Assembly: GCA_050251635.1 (NCBI GenBank)
Contig: JBFWML010000014.1
Span: 1-45,143, forward strand
Source: JBFWML01 sp050251635
GTDB lineage: Bacteria > Campylobacterota > Campylobacteria > Campylobacterales > SZUA-545
Length of the DNA: 45,143 bases
Reading direction: 5' to 3'
The position numbers and the translations under genes are program-made. The first letter of the stretch is position 1. Each line of letters starts with the position of its first letter. Below the pieces are notes generated by a model, which saw only the letters and a program-made list of their open reading frames with translations, did no database searches and had not been told where the DNA came from. This document shows positions 6,626 through 14,254 of the stretch, one piece after another.

Positions 6626-8541
6626 TGCGCGCTCGACGGTTAACCCTTAAACAAAAGATGATCCTGCTGCCGCTGACTACGGCGGCGGCGGTGTTGCTGG
6701 CGGTGGGGATTTCGCTTTCGCTGTTTGTGGATCGCTACTACGGCGATATGTCTAAACGCAGCCTCGATCGGGCCGAGGCGAATTTGAATTCGGCTTTTTC
6801 GGCGGCGATGGCGCGGCTTGAGTCCGGCGCGGCGCGGCTGTCGCAGGTTGAGGAGCTGGTTGCAATGGCGGGGTTTATCAGCACCTACCAGCGAACCGAT
6901 GCCTACGAACCGTTGATTTTTGATGTGGAAAAAGAGAAAGTCGCCGATGATCTTGCCCGCCGGTTGACCCTTTCCGGTCACGATCTTGTGGCGATTTACG
7001 ATGCCGAAAACCGTTTGATTGCGGGCGTGCGAAAACGTCTGCGCGACGGCGAGGTGGTGCGCGTCTATGCCACCTACCGCGACCAAAAACCTCTTCTGCT
7101 GGAAAAAACGTCTCAAGGCTGGCAGCCTGCCGGCTTGATTGAGCGCTCGCTCTTTGAATCGCTTCCGCCGACCGCCATGAGCGAACTGGATGCGCAGCGG
7201 GGTTTTTATGTGCAGCGGCTCAAACCGCTGGTGCGGCCTTCGGGCCAGCGGGCGGGCACAATCCGGCTGGCCGATCGCCACGGCGCGCAGACGCTGGCTG
7301 CCATGGTGCGTTCGGAGCTGATTCATACCGGATACCTAACGGCGGGCAACACCATAGCCGGAGATTTTGACGAGGCGCTTTCCCCTGAAATTCGCGGCCA
7401 AATGGCGCTGCGCGAAGGGATGGGCTGGCTTGAAAGCGACGCCCATTTTTTAAAAAGCGTTGCATTGAACGTGGGGCCTGAAGAGTTTTTGCCCGTGGTG
7501 CTGGGGCTGGGAAAAACGATCTATCTCGATCAGCGCAATACGACGCTGTGGATACTCATAGGCGCGCTGGTGCTTTCGGCGCTGCTGGTGGTTCCCTTTG
7601 CGGCAAGGATTGCCAACCGATCGATCGCGCGGCCCGTAGACTGGCTGCTGGAAAAGACCGAAGCCATCAAGGCGGGTCATTATCAAAACCTGGAGCATGA
7701 CGCTTCAAACGATGAGATCGGGCGGCTTTCGCGGGCCTTTGACGCCATGGCCAAAGAGGTTCAGCAACGCGAATGGGAGCTGCAGGAGTACCGCGATCAT
7801 CTCGAACAGAAGGTGCAGGCCGAAATCGCCAAGCGCCAGGAGCAGGAACAGCTGCTGATTCGCCAGTCGAGACTGGCGGCGATGGGTGAAGCGATGAGTT
7901 CCATCGCCCACCATTGGCGTCAACCCCTCAACGCGCTGGCGGCCAATGTTCAGGACCTGCCCGATGCGCAAAAGCACGGCGAGATGACCGTGAACTATCT
8001 CAACCATGTGGTTGATAACTCCATGCGGCTTATCAACGAAATGTCCGGCACGATCGACGCCTTTAAAAACTTCTTTCGCCCCGACGGCAACCGGGTGGCC
8101 TTTTCGGTCAGTCAGGCGGTGCAGCGGACGCTAACGGTGCTTAGCCCCACCTTTACCAACAATCTGGTGACCGTGGAGACCTACTACGAAGACAATCCGC
8201 TGGTGGAGGGGTATCCCAACGAGTTCGCGCAGGTGATTTTACATCTGCTTTCCAACGCGGTTGATGCCATGCTGGAGCGCCAAAGCTCCGTGCGCCGTAT
8301 TTCGCTTTGGGTGGGCAAGGCCGAAAACGGAAAGGCCCGCGTCCAAATCTGCGACAGCGCGGGCGGCATCGATCCGGTGATGCTGGGCAAAATCTTTGAA
8401 CCCTACGTCTCCACCAAGCAAAAAAGCCACGGCAGCGGCGTCGGGCTTTATATGGCCAAGATGATTATCGAATGGAATATGCAAGGCACGATTACGGCAA
8501 GAAACGAAGGGGAGGGCGCCTGCTTTACGATCGAGGTTTAG
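6625..8541 (+). CDS. Membrane sensor histidine kinase paired with the binding protein
   Basis: A 638-residue inner-membrane kinase. It has an N-terminal membrane segment (about 13-32), a large periplasmic region (about 33-305), a second membrane segment (ILIGALVLSALLVVPFAARI), a HAMP domain, a coiled coil and a dimerisation domain with the phospho-acceptor histidine in SSIAHHWRQPLNAL (about residue 429). The ATPase domain shows the N box in HLLSNAVDAML and the G boxes in GSGVGLYMAKMI. The ATG overlaps the binding-protein stop by one base. Unlike LuxQ it has no receiver domain, and no response regulator gene is adjacent. The last bases overlap convergent cutA. Confidence 0.9.
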   Translation: MRARRLTLKQKMILLPLTTAAAVLLAVGISLSLFVDRYYGDMSKRSLDRAEANLNSAFSAAMARLESGAARLSQVEELVAMAGFISTYQRTDAYEPLIFDVEKEKVADDLARRLTLSGHDLVAIYDAENRLIAGVRKRLRDGEVVRVYATYRDQKPLLLEKTSQGWQPAGLIERSLFESLPPTAMSELDAQRGFYVQRLKPLVRPSGQRAGTIRLADRHGAQTLAAMVRSELIHTGYLTAGNTIAGDFDEALSPEIRGQMALREGMGWLESDAHFLKSVALNVGPEEFLPVVLGLGKTIYLDQRNTTLWILIGALVLSALLVVPFAARIANRSIARPVDWLLEKTEAIKAGHYQNLEHDASNDEIGRLSRAFDAMAKEVQQREWELQEYRDHLEQKVQAEIAKRQEQEQLLIRQSRLAAMGEAMSSIAHHWRQPLNALAANVQDLPDAQKHGEMTVNYLNHVVDNSMRLINEMSGTIDAFKNFFRPDGNRVAFSVSQAVQRTLTVLSPTFTNNLVTVETYYEDNPLVEGYPNEFAQVILHLLSNAVDAMLERQSSVRRISLWVGKAENGKARVQICDSAGGIDPVMLGKIFEPYVSTKQKSHGSGVGLYMAKMIIEWNMQGTITARNEGEGACFTIEV

Positions 8542-8852
8542 CGGGTTTGCTCGTTTAGCCAGCGCAGATATTCGCTGCCGCCGCCGTCGGCTTCGAAAAA
8601 GATCAATTCGGGCAGATCGTAATCGTGGGTATCAACAAGGGCCCGCTTGAGCGTGTCGATCTGCGAGTGCGTTGTTTTGATAATCAGCAGGCATTCGCTG
8701 TCCTCGTGGAGTTTGCCCTGCCATTCGTAGATGCTGGTGACTTTGGGCACGATATTGACACACGCCGCCAGCCGATCGGCCACGAGAATCCTTGCCAGAC
8801 TTCGCGCCTGCGCTTCATTGGCGCAGGTGGTCAGCGCGACAATCGCCCTCAC
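8538..8852 (-). CDS. cutA: CutA1 divalent-cation tolerance protein
   Basis: A 104-residue CutA1-family trimeric ferredoxin-like protein, with typical segments RLAACVNIVPKVTSIYEWQG, ECLLIIKT and HDYDLPELIFF. The family is linked to divalent metal tolerance, but its molecular role is uncertain. The GTG start overlaps the argB stop by 4 bases (GTGA), so the two are translationally coupled. The 3' end overlaps the convergent histidine kinase gene by 4 bases. Confidence 0.92.
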   Translation of the reverse strand: MRAIVALTTCANEAQARSLARILVADRLAACVNIVPKVTSIYEWQGKLHEDSECLLIIKTTHSQIDTLKRALVDTHDYDLPELIFFEADGGGSEYLRWLNEQTR

Positions 8853-9694
8853 CGCGTAATCTCCGTACCGATGCCCTCACTGGTAAAAATCTCCAGCAGC
8901 AGCGAGTGTTCGACGCGGCCATCCAAGATATGCGCCTTCTCCACGCCCCGATCGAGCGCTTCGAGCGCCGCATCGACCTTGGGGATCATGCCGCCGCTGA
9001 TGGTGCCGTCTTTTTTGAGGTTATCCACCTCGGCGCGGCTGAGCGAATGGAGCAGCTCTTTGTTTTTATCGAGCACGCCCGCCGTATCGGTCATGAAGAT
9101 CACCTTTTTGGCCCGGATCGCTCCGGCCACGGCGCAGGCGGCGGTGTCGGCGTTGATGTTGTAGCCGGGATGGCCCGCTTCGTGGCTGGCGGCGATGGGG
9201 GCGATAACCGGGATAAAACGGTCGTTGATCAGCCGCAAAATCACATCGGCGTTGACCTCGGTGACCTCTCCGGTGTAGCCTAAGCCCTCCATGCCCCGCG
9301 CTTTAATGGCCCCGCCGTCTTTGCCGCTCATGCCGATCGCCCGCGCGCCGTGATCGTTTAAGAGACTCACGATTTCGCTGTTGATTTCGCCGCTAAGCAC
9401 CATTTCGGCAATGCGCAGCGCTTCGCGATCGGTGACGCGCAGGCCGTTGCGAAATTCGGTTTTGAGCCCCAGCCGATCGGAGAGTTCGGTAATGCTTTTT
9501 CCGCCGCCGTGGACGATGACGGGTTTAATGCCCACGAGACTCAAAAGCACGACATCCTGTGCGAAGCGGTCTTTAAGCACGGGGTCGATCTGTGCCGCGC
9601 CGCCGTATTTGATGACGACGGTTTCGCCGTAGAAGCGTTTAATGAAGGGCAGCGCATCGAGCAGGGTTTTAACGGTTTGGATTTTGGCTTGCAT
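8849..9694 (-). CDS. argB: Acetylglutamate kinase
   Basis: Phosphorylates N-acetylglutamate in arginine biosynthesis. At 281 residues it is slightly short of some family members. It shows the amino-acid kinase motifs VVIKYGGAAQ near the start, the substrate loop KPVIVHGGGKSITELSDRLG, and HPGYNINADTAACAVAGAIR in the nucleotide-binding half. The start is ATG with AAGAGGA upstream. It lies 25 bases after the cytochrome stop and leads into cutA. No other arginine gene is in the window. Confidence 0.96.
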   Translation of the reverse strand: MQAKIQTVKTLLDALPFIKRFYGETVVIKYGGAAQIDPVLKDRFAQDVVLLSLVGIKPVIVHGGGKSITELSDRLGLKTEFRNGLRVTDREALRIAEMVLSGEINSEIVSLLNDHGARAIGMSGKDGGAIKARGMEGLGYTGEVTEVNADVILRLINDRFIPVIAPIAASHEAGHPGYNINADTAACAVAGAIRAKKVIFMTDTAGVLDKNKELLHSLSRAEVDNLKKDGTISGGMIPKVDAALEALDRGVEKAHILDGRVEHSLLLEIFTSEGIGTEITR

Positions 9695-9719
9695 GGGGTT
9701 TTCCTCTTAAAAAGTGGCG

Positions 9720-10094
9720 TTATTGTGCGGCGGGGGCGTTTAAAATCTGATTCAAGGGCACCATCACGCCGCCCTGATTGCCGCCAAAATCGAACAGTTT
9801 ATCCAGATAGCTGCTGTCCTTGGCGGTGATATGGCAGCTTCGGCATTCGTTCAGGCTGGCGTGCTGCGGGATTTGCTGCGGAATGGACGAGGGCGCGTGG
9901 CAGGCAAAACAGTTTCCGCCGCAGGGGGCGTCGGGGTTGGTGCTTTCCTTGTGGCACTGGATACATTCGAGCATGACGCGGTGGTGGGTGTCTTGCTGGA
10001 TGTTGGCAACCAGCGCGGGGTGGCAGCTCATGCAGTCGCCGCTGCAGGCCAAGGCGACTAGGGCGGCGCTAAAGAACAGAATCGCTTTTTTCAT
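9720..10094 (-). CDS. Small periplasmic tetraheme c-type cytochrome
   Basis: A 124-residue protein with a signal peptide (residues 1-16, MKKAILFFSAALVALA) and four CxxCH heme sites: CMSCH (21-25), CIQCH (44-48), CFACH (62-66) and CRSCH (84-88). Extra histidines at 37, 38 and 78 could be axial ligands. The spacing resembles small periplasmic electron carriers of the NapB/NrfB/cytochrome c3 sort, but I cannot place it in one family. No reductase gene is adjacent. No Shine-Dalgarno precedes the ATG and a TACTAT box lies 6 bases upstream, so a leaderless message is possible. Cys17 might mark a lipoprotein, but the surrounding sequence is a poor lipobox. Confidence 0.85.
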   Translation of the reverse strand: MKKAILFFSAALVALACSGDCMSCHPALVANIQQDTHHRVMLECIQCHKESTNPDAPCGGNCFACHAPSSIPQQIPQHASLNECRSCHITAKDSSYLDKLFDFGGNQGGVMVPLNQILNAPAAQ

Positions 10095-10100
10095 GGGCCA

Positions 10101-10106
10101 ATAGTA
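10101..10106 (-). promoter_or_regulatory. Candidate -10 box for the tetraheme cytochrome
   Basis: TACTAT on the minus strand, 6 bases before the ATG at 10094, with no ribosome binding site between. It fits the close -10/start-codon arrangement seen at 5644, 21890 and 26556. Confidence 0.4.
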
Positions 10107-10118
10107 GCAAAGCCCCCA

Positions 10119-10391
10119 TTACGGGCGGGTCAGGATTTCCAGTTCGGCAAGGTGGCTAAAGGCGGCTTCGTTGCTTGTGCCGCACATCTGCGCCGTGGGT
10201 TGAAGCGTGTTGCAAAAACCGGGCCGATCGGGGGTGCCAAAAAGCTTGCAAAGGTTGTTTGAATCCAGTTGCACGCAGCGAACCCCGGCGGGTTTTCCCT
10301 GCGGCATACCGGGGATGGGGCTGGTGATGGACGGGGCAATGCAGCACGCGCCGCACCCCAAGCGGCACTCAAAAGGCATGCAAAACCTCAT
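10119..10391 (-). CDS. YkgJ-family cysteine-cluster protein
   Basis: A 90-residue cytoplasmic protein with eight or more cysteines in the YkgJ pattern (ECRLGCGACC, RCVQLDSNNLCKLFG, PGFCNTLQP, MCGTSNEAA). The family is thought to bind zinc or an iron-sulfur cluster; its function is unknown. It overlaps the end of thpR: the chosen ATG gives a 23-base overlap, while a second ATG at 10379 gives 11 bases and is equally plausible. It is the last gene of the vapB-vapC-thpR-ykgJ run. Confidence 0.85.
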   Translation of the reverse strand: MRFCMPFECRLGCGACCIAPSITSPIPGMPQGKPAGVRCVQLDSNNLCKLFGTPDRPGFCNTLQPTAQMCGTSNEAAFSHLAELEILTRP

Positions 10392-10869
10392 ACACCGGCC
10401 CCTCGGGGCGCAGAGTGCTTTTATAAAGTTTCCACGGCCCGGCGCATTCGCCCAGCGGTTTGTCGCGCCATTCGCCCAGGGCTTCGTTGAATCGATCGGG
10501 CTCTTTAAATACCTTTGGGCGCATCAGGGTGACATGGGGCGAAAAGGGTTTGTCGCTCACAATCCCCAGCCGATCGCGCACGGTTTTTTCCAGCGTTTTA
10601 AGCTCCGGCGTCAAGGCGCAGCGGGCAAAAAAAACGTTCACCGGACGGCCAAAACTCCCCGCGCCCGCCAGCGTCAGCGGCCCGGCGGGAAAGGTTACAT
10701 CCCCAAGCCGCTCAATCACCCGCTGCGGCGCGTGGGCTTCGCCAATAAAAATCAGCGTCAAATGTAAATTTTGCGGCGGCGTCCAGCGCCCCTTGAGGCA
10801 AGGATTAAACGCCGCTTGCAGGGCGGGATAGTTGTGGAGCGCGGCGCTTCGGCCGATAAAAAGTCTCAC
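10369..10869 (-). CDS. thpR: RNA 2',3'-cyclic phosphodiesterase
   Basis: A 166-residue 2H phosphoesterase with both catalytic HxTx motifs, HLTLIFIG and HVTLMRPK, and the opening RLFIGRSAAL typical of ThpR/LigT. The family opens 2',3'-cyclic phosphate ends of RNA and can join tRNA halves in vitro. The GTG start overlaps the vapC stop in a GTGA, so it is translated with the toxin gene. The 3' end overlaps ykgJ. The link between a PIN ribonuclease and an RNA-end enzyme is unusual and is treated as a finding. Confidence 0.93.
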   Translation of the reverse strand: MRLFIGRSAALHNYPALQAAFNPCLKGRWTPPQNLHLTLIFIGEAHAPQRVIERLGDVTFPAGPLTLAGAGSFGRPVNVFFARCALTPELKTLEKTVRDRLGIVSDKPFSPHVTLMRPKVFKEPDRFNEALGEWRDKPLGECAGPWKLYKSTLRPEGPVYEVLHAF

Positions 10870-11243
10870 GGCTTAAAAACCCGCAAATTGAGTTCCTGTA
10901 GATAGTCGAAGTGTTTGCGGTTGGCGCTGCACAAGGGCAGGTTGTGTTCGATCGCGGTGGCGGCAATAACGGCGTCGCCCGCCCGCAGGCCGTGCGAAAG
11001 TGCAAACTCTTCCACATACACCGCTGCCCGCTGGCCGATGGCCCCGCTAAGCGGCAGGGTGGAGAAGTTCATCTCCTTCAAAAACGACCGCACGGTTTTA
11101 TGCTGGTTTTTGTTCTGCGCCGCCTGCAAAAGCTCCATATAAGTGTAAATGGAAATACAGGGTTCCGCGCAGTCGTCAATAAGTTTTGCCGCTTCACGGT
11201 TGCCGCGCTGAACCCAGATTAAGACATCGGTATCAAACAACAT
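10866..11243 (-). CDS. vapC: VapC-type PIN-domain toxin ribonuclease
   Basis: A 125-residue PIN-domain protein. Acidic active-site residues are visible: Asp5/Asp7 (FDTDVLIW), Glu37 (YTYMELLQA) and Asp88 (LRAGDAVIAATA). VapC toxins cut tRNA or rRNA and are held by the partner antitoxin. The start overlaps the antitoxin end by 11 bases, the usual toxin-antitoxin coupling. All expected catalytic residues look intact, so the toxin is probably active. Confidence 0.92.
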   Translation of the reverse strand: MLFDTDVLIWVQRGNREAAKLIDDCAEPCISIYTYMELLQAAQNKNQHKTVRSFLKEMNFSTLPLSGAIGQRAAVYVEEFALSHGLRAGDAVIAATAIEHNLPLCSANRKHFDYLQELNLRVFKP

Positions 11244-11475
11244 GAACGCGCCCGCTTCGCAGTTTTTCCATCACGCTTTCGACGCTTTCGGCTTCGTCTT
11301 GATACATGCCAAAAAAAGGGTGCTCGGCGGCGCTCTTGCGCGTCTTTTTGGGCGCGGCAGGTTCGATCGAGCCTTTTAGAACGCCGCGATAGAAGATTTC
11401 AACCTTCTCGTTACGGTCAAGCGCACGGATAATCTCTTTGGTTTTATAACGCAGATCGACCACGCTGGCTTCCAC
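11233..11475 (-). CDS. vapB: VapB/Phd-like antitoxin
   Basis: An 80-residue protein starting with GTG behind a strong AAAGGAG site. The N-terminal half (VVDLRYKTKEIIRALDRNEK, then VEIFYRGVLKGSIEP) has the Phd/YefM-like DNA-binding pattern. The C-terminal half is charged and would wrap the toxin. It directly precedes and overlaps vapC. Antitoxins of this type usually repress their own promoter; a palindrome at 11523-11535 is a candidate site. Confidence 0.88.
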   Translation of the reverse strand: MEASVVDLRYKTKEIIRALDRNEKVEIFYRGVLKGSIEPAAPKKTRKSAAEHPFFGMYQDEAESVESVMEKLRSGRVHVV

Positions 11476-11503
11476 AATGACTCCTTTGAAATGTCTAGTT
11501 GGG

Positions 11504-11535
11504 AGTGTAGCATAGATTCAAAAGGCTTTGAGCCT
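11504..11535 (-). promoter_or_regulatory. Candidate vapBC promoter and operator
   Basis: On the minus strand TATGCT (11509-11514) and TACACT (11504-11509) are alternative -10 boxes about 30 bases before the vapB GTG. Upstream, AGGCT-TTG-AGCCT (plus-strand spelling, 11523-11535) is a perfect 5+5 inverted repeat near the expected -35 position, where an autorepressing antitoxin could bind. The rest of the 227-base gap 11476-11702 is AT-rich and holds one further hairpin. Confidence 0.4.
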
Positions 11536-11548
11536 GTGCTAACCGTTG

Positions 11549-11568
11549 TGGTGCTGAAATAAGCACCA
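11549..11568. other. Intergenic hairpin
   Basis: TGGTGCT-GAAATA-AGCACCA forms a perfect 7-bp stem with a 6-base loop. A TTTTT run starts 7 bases later on the plus strand, too far for a standard intrinsic terminator. It may be a second operator of the vapBC or orphan-gene promoter, or an old terminator. Confidence 0.35.
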
Positions 11569-11702
11569 TCATCAGTTTTTGAGCTGGATATTTAAGGTTT
11601 GAATGGCAGAATCTATCGATTTTATAGGTTGTTTCGGCGATAAAAGCAGCCTAGCCCTGTTTTTCTCGTTTTTTCCGATTGGCTTAAGGATAGGATTGGC
11701 AG

Positions 11703-12263
11703 ATGAAAATTTTTGTTTTATGCTTGATTGTATTGACGCTGGCCTTCCCTCAGAATAGTGAAAACAAAAAAAGGTTCAATGAGGCCCCCATTAACACTTT
11801 TGTGTTTATTGGCAACGGATTGGTATGCAAAACAAACCTGAGCGGCGATAGTGTTTATGACTGCTATCGGTTTGGAAAATTTCGGATTGGTGATTCATTT
11901 TCAATCATTCAAAACCACTTTGGCAATTCGAGACAAATTATCAATCAAGACGGTGGCATAAATCACCATGTATATCATTTCCCCACAGACGGGAACATTA
12001 GTGCCTATTGGGTTTTTACAGAAAAAGAAGGTTTGATTGATGCCATTCAGCTCACGGGTAATGCTAGGCATCCTAATTTGAATTTTGCCGGTGTTATGCT
12101 GGGCGACAGCGAGGGGCGGGTGCTGGAGTTGCTTGGCCCAAAAAGAAAAGTATCAACTGTCCCCGATGTTAATGCCACACTTTGGGACTATTCTCCTTTC
12201 CAGATATCGCTTGAGTTTATTAATGGGTTTGTTTATTCAATAAGAATATCTAGTTATCAATAG
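11703..12263 (+). CDS. Secreted protein of unknown function, AT-rich, possible BamE-like repeats
   Basis: A 186-residue protein with an N-terminal signal-like hydrophobic stretch (MKIFVLCLIVLTLAFPQ). I do not recognise it firmly. Two segments, FRIGDSFSIIQNHFGNSRQI and VMLGDSEGRVLELLGPKRKV, each followed by an aromatic-rich strand (HHVYHFPTDGNISAYWVF; ATLWDYSPFQISLEF), look like a duplicated SmpA/BamE-type unit ('G-x-S-x-x-x-V-x-x-x-L-G'). Base composition is clearly more AT-rich than both flanks. AAGGATAGGA precedes the ATG. It stands alone between leftward vapBC and leftward mnmA, and may have been acquired by transfer. Confidence 0.75.
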   Translation: MKIFVLCLIVLTLAFPQNSENKKRFNEAPINTFVFIGNGLVCKTNLSGDSVYDCYRFGKFRIGDSFSIIQNHFGNSRQIINQDGGINHHVYHFPTDGNISAYWVFTEKEGLIDAIQLTGNARHPNLNFAGVMLGDSEGRVLELLGPKRKVSTVPDVNATLWDYSPFQISLEFINGFVYSIRISSYQ

Positions 12264-12341
12264 TTCTTGATAGGGCTAAAAACACAGGATGACCATCGCG
12301 CCGATATTGGGTTTGCGGCAATGTGCATTAGCGGGTTTGTG

Positions 12342-13373
12342 TTAAACAATATACCCACCCCCCAACAATCGATCCCCGTCATAAAACACCGCCGCCTGTC
12401 CCGGCGCGATGGCGAATTCGGGGCTGTCCAGCCGCACGGTTGCGCCGCCGTGATTGTCTAGAATGACCGTGCCGGGGTTTTTGGGGTTGCGGTAGCGCAC
12501 TTTGATTAGGGCTTTGAATTCTTTTTGCGCGGGCGTAAAAAACAGGTTTAGGTCGCGCACTTTAAATTCGCTCTCGTAGATGCCCTCTTTGGGGGCGACC
12601 ACAATCTGGTTTTTTTCGGCGATGATGCGTTTAACGTACAGCGGCTCTTTGGCTCCGGGCACCGTAAAGCCGCGCCGTTTGCCGATGGTGTATTGCATAT
12701 AGCCGTGGTGGGTGCCGATGCGGCGGCCCTTTATATCCAGTACTTCGCCGGGGTTTTCCACCTGCAAATGGCGGCTGATCACGTCGATATAGTCGGTCTC
12801 CACAAAACAAATCTCGGTGCTCTCTTTTTGGGTGGCCAGTTCGGTCAAAAAGGGAATTTCAGCGGCCATCGCCTTGACTTCGCTTTTTTGCAGATTGCCC
12901 AGCGGGAAAATCAGGCGGGGCAGGGCCTCTTTGCGGACATTAAAAAGAAAATAGCTTTGGTCTTTGGTGTCGTCTTCGGCCTGGTAAAAAAACTCGCCGT
13001 CGGTGCGGATGTAGTGGCCCGTGGCCAGATAGTCGCAGCCGACCTCATCGGCGTAATCCAGCAGCGCGCCAAACTTCATGACGCGGTTGCAAAAGGTGCA
13101 GGGGTTGGGGGTTTCGCCGCTTTCGTAAATATCGATAAAAGGCTGATACACCAGCTCCTCAAACATCCCCTGACGCTCAAGCACATGGTAGGGAAAGCCG
13201 AAATACTCCGCCACCTTGGCGACCTTGCGGATGTTTTCCCTGTGGCTCTCTTCGCGGCCGTGCAGCTTCATATAAACGCCGGTCAGCTCGTAGCCTTGGT
13301 CGATCAGCAGTTTGGCGGTCATGCTCGAATCCACCCCACCGCTCAGCGCCACTAAAACCTTTTTTTTACCCAT
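12342..13373 (-). CDS. mnmA: tRNA-specific 2-thiouridylase
   Basis: Places sulfur on U34 of Lys, Glu and Gln tRNAs. At 343 residues it has the usual length. It shows the PP-loop ALSGGVDSSMTAKLL (residues 9-23), the nucleophile Cys in NPCTFCNRVMKFG (about 93-105) and the second cysteine in STEICFVETDY. A GAGGAG site precedes the ATG. It lies 10 bases after the ThiF-like gene on the same strand, so sulfur handling may be the operon's theme. Confidence 0.96.
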   Translation of the reverse strand: MGKKKVLVALSGGVDSSMTAKLLIDQGYELTGVYMKLHGREESHRENIRKVAKVAEYFGFPYHVLERQGMFEELVYQPFIDIYESGETPNPCTFCNRVMKFGALLDYADEVGCDYLATGHYIRTDGEFFYQAEDDTKDQSYFLFNVRKEALPRLIFPLGNLQKSEVKAMAAEIPFLTELATQKESTEICFVETDYIDVISRHLQVENPGEVLDIKGRRIGTHHGYMQYTIGKRRGFTVPGAKEPLYVKRIIAEKNQIVVAPKEGIYESEFKVRDLNLFFTPAQKEFKALIKVRYRNPKNPGTVILDNHGGATVRLDSPEFAIAPGQAAVFYDGDRLLGGGYIV

Positions 13374-13383
13374 TAAAAACTCC

Positions 13384-14184
13384 TCAAAAATCGCAGACGG
13401 TGCCTTCGTAATCGCTCAGCGCCTCAATGCCGTGCTCCCCGCAGACGCGGCATTTGGGGTTCTTTTTGAACCGCACTTTTCTAAAATCCATCGTTTTGGC
13501 GTCAAAATGCAGCATCTGATCGCTCAATGCGTCGCCCGTGCCGATCAGGTATTTAAGCGCCTCGGCAGCCTGAATGGTGCCCAGCATTCCCGCCACCGCG
13601 CCCAAAATACCCGCCGTGGCGCAGGTGGGGACGCTTTCAGCGGGGGGCGGCGAATCGAACACGCAGGCGTAACAGGCGCTTTTATGGGGCAGCACCGTCA
13701 TGGTTTGCCCCGTAAAACGCAAAATCCCGCCGTGGGAGTAGGGTTTGTTTGCCAGTACGCAGGCATCGTTGATCAAAAACTTGGCGGCAAAGTTGTCGGT
13801 GCCGTCGATGACGAAGTCGTAGTTTTTCACCAACGCCAGCAGGTTGCTTGCATTCACGGCCATCACGTGGGGTTCGATGACAATGTGCGGGTTCAAGGCC
13901 CGCATCGACTCCGCCGCCGAAAGCGCCTTGGGCGTGCCGGTGCGGGCCTCAGTGTGGATGACCTGCCGTTGCAGGTTGCTCGGCTCCACCACATCGTGAT
14001 CCACAATGCCGATGCGCCCGACCCCGGCGGCGGCCAGATAGAGCGCCACCGGACTGCCCAAACCCCCCGCGCCGATAATCAGAACGCTGGAGTCCAGCAG
14101 TTTGGACTGCCCCTCGGCCCCCACGCCCTCTAGAATGATGTGGCGGGCGTAGCGTTCGTATTCGTCGTCGGTGAGTTCTCGCAC
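13384..14184 (-). CDS. ThiF/MoeB-type E1-like adenylyltransferase
   Basis: Activates the C-terminal glycine of a ubiquitin-like sulfur carrier (ThiS, MoaD or similar) by adenylation. Motifs: YARHIILEGVG at the start, the ATP loop IIGAGGLGSPVALYLAAAG, DNLQRQ-like SNLQRQVIHT, the cysteine in VPTCATAGILGAVAG, and zinc cysteines in CYAC and CRVCGEHG. I chose the GTG start at 14184 (266 residues). AGAGGA lies 6 bases upstream, family members start near this point, and a TAGAAT -10 box overlaps the longer ATG start at 14211. No carrier gene is adjacent, so ThiF versus MoeB cannot be decided. Confidence 0.9.
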   Translation of the reverse strand: MRELTDDEYERYARHIILEGVGAEGQSKLLDSSVLIIGAGGLGSPVALYLAAAGVGRIGIVDHDVVEPSNLQRQVIHTEARTGTPKALSAAESMRALNPHIVIEPHVMAVNASNLLALVKNYDFVIDGTDNFAAKFLINDACVLANKPYSHGGILRFTGQTMTVLPHKSACYACVFDSPPPAESVPTCATAGILGAVAGMLGTIQAAEALKYLIGTGDALSDQMLHFDAKTMDFRKVRFKKNPKCRVCGEHGIEALSDYEGTVCDF

Positions 14185-14209
14185 GGGAAATCCTCTTTTG
14201 GTTTGCGCC

Positions 14210-14215
14210 ATTCTA
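14210..14215 (-). promoter_or_regulatory. Candidate -10 box for thiF-like/mnmA
   Basis: Minus-strand TAGAAT in GTTAGAATGG, about 25 bases before the preferred GTG start at 14184, giving a short leader with AGAGGA. The divergent regulator promoter lies about 50 bases away, so both could be controlled from one region. Confidence 0.45.
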
Positions 14216-14254
14216 ACGTCTTTGGGCCGAAAGTTTAATCGAAGGCAAAAATAA

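Noticed and set aside
10040..10048. Lipoprotein box at Cys17 of the tetraheme cytochrome
   Set aside because: The residues before the cysteine (Ala-Leu-Ala) fit the lipobox poorly, with leucine at -2. An ordinary signal peptide is more likely.
11549..11580. Intrinsic terminator in the gap before the AT-rich gene
   Set aside because: The T-run begins 7 bases after the stem rather than directly at it, and no plus-strand gene ends just upstream.
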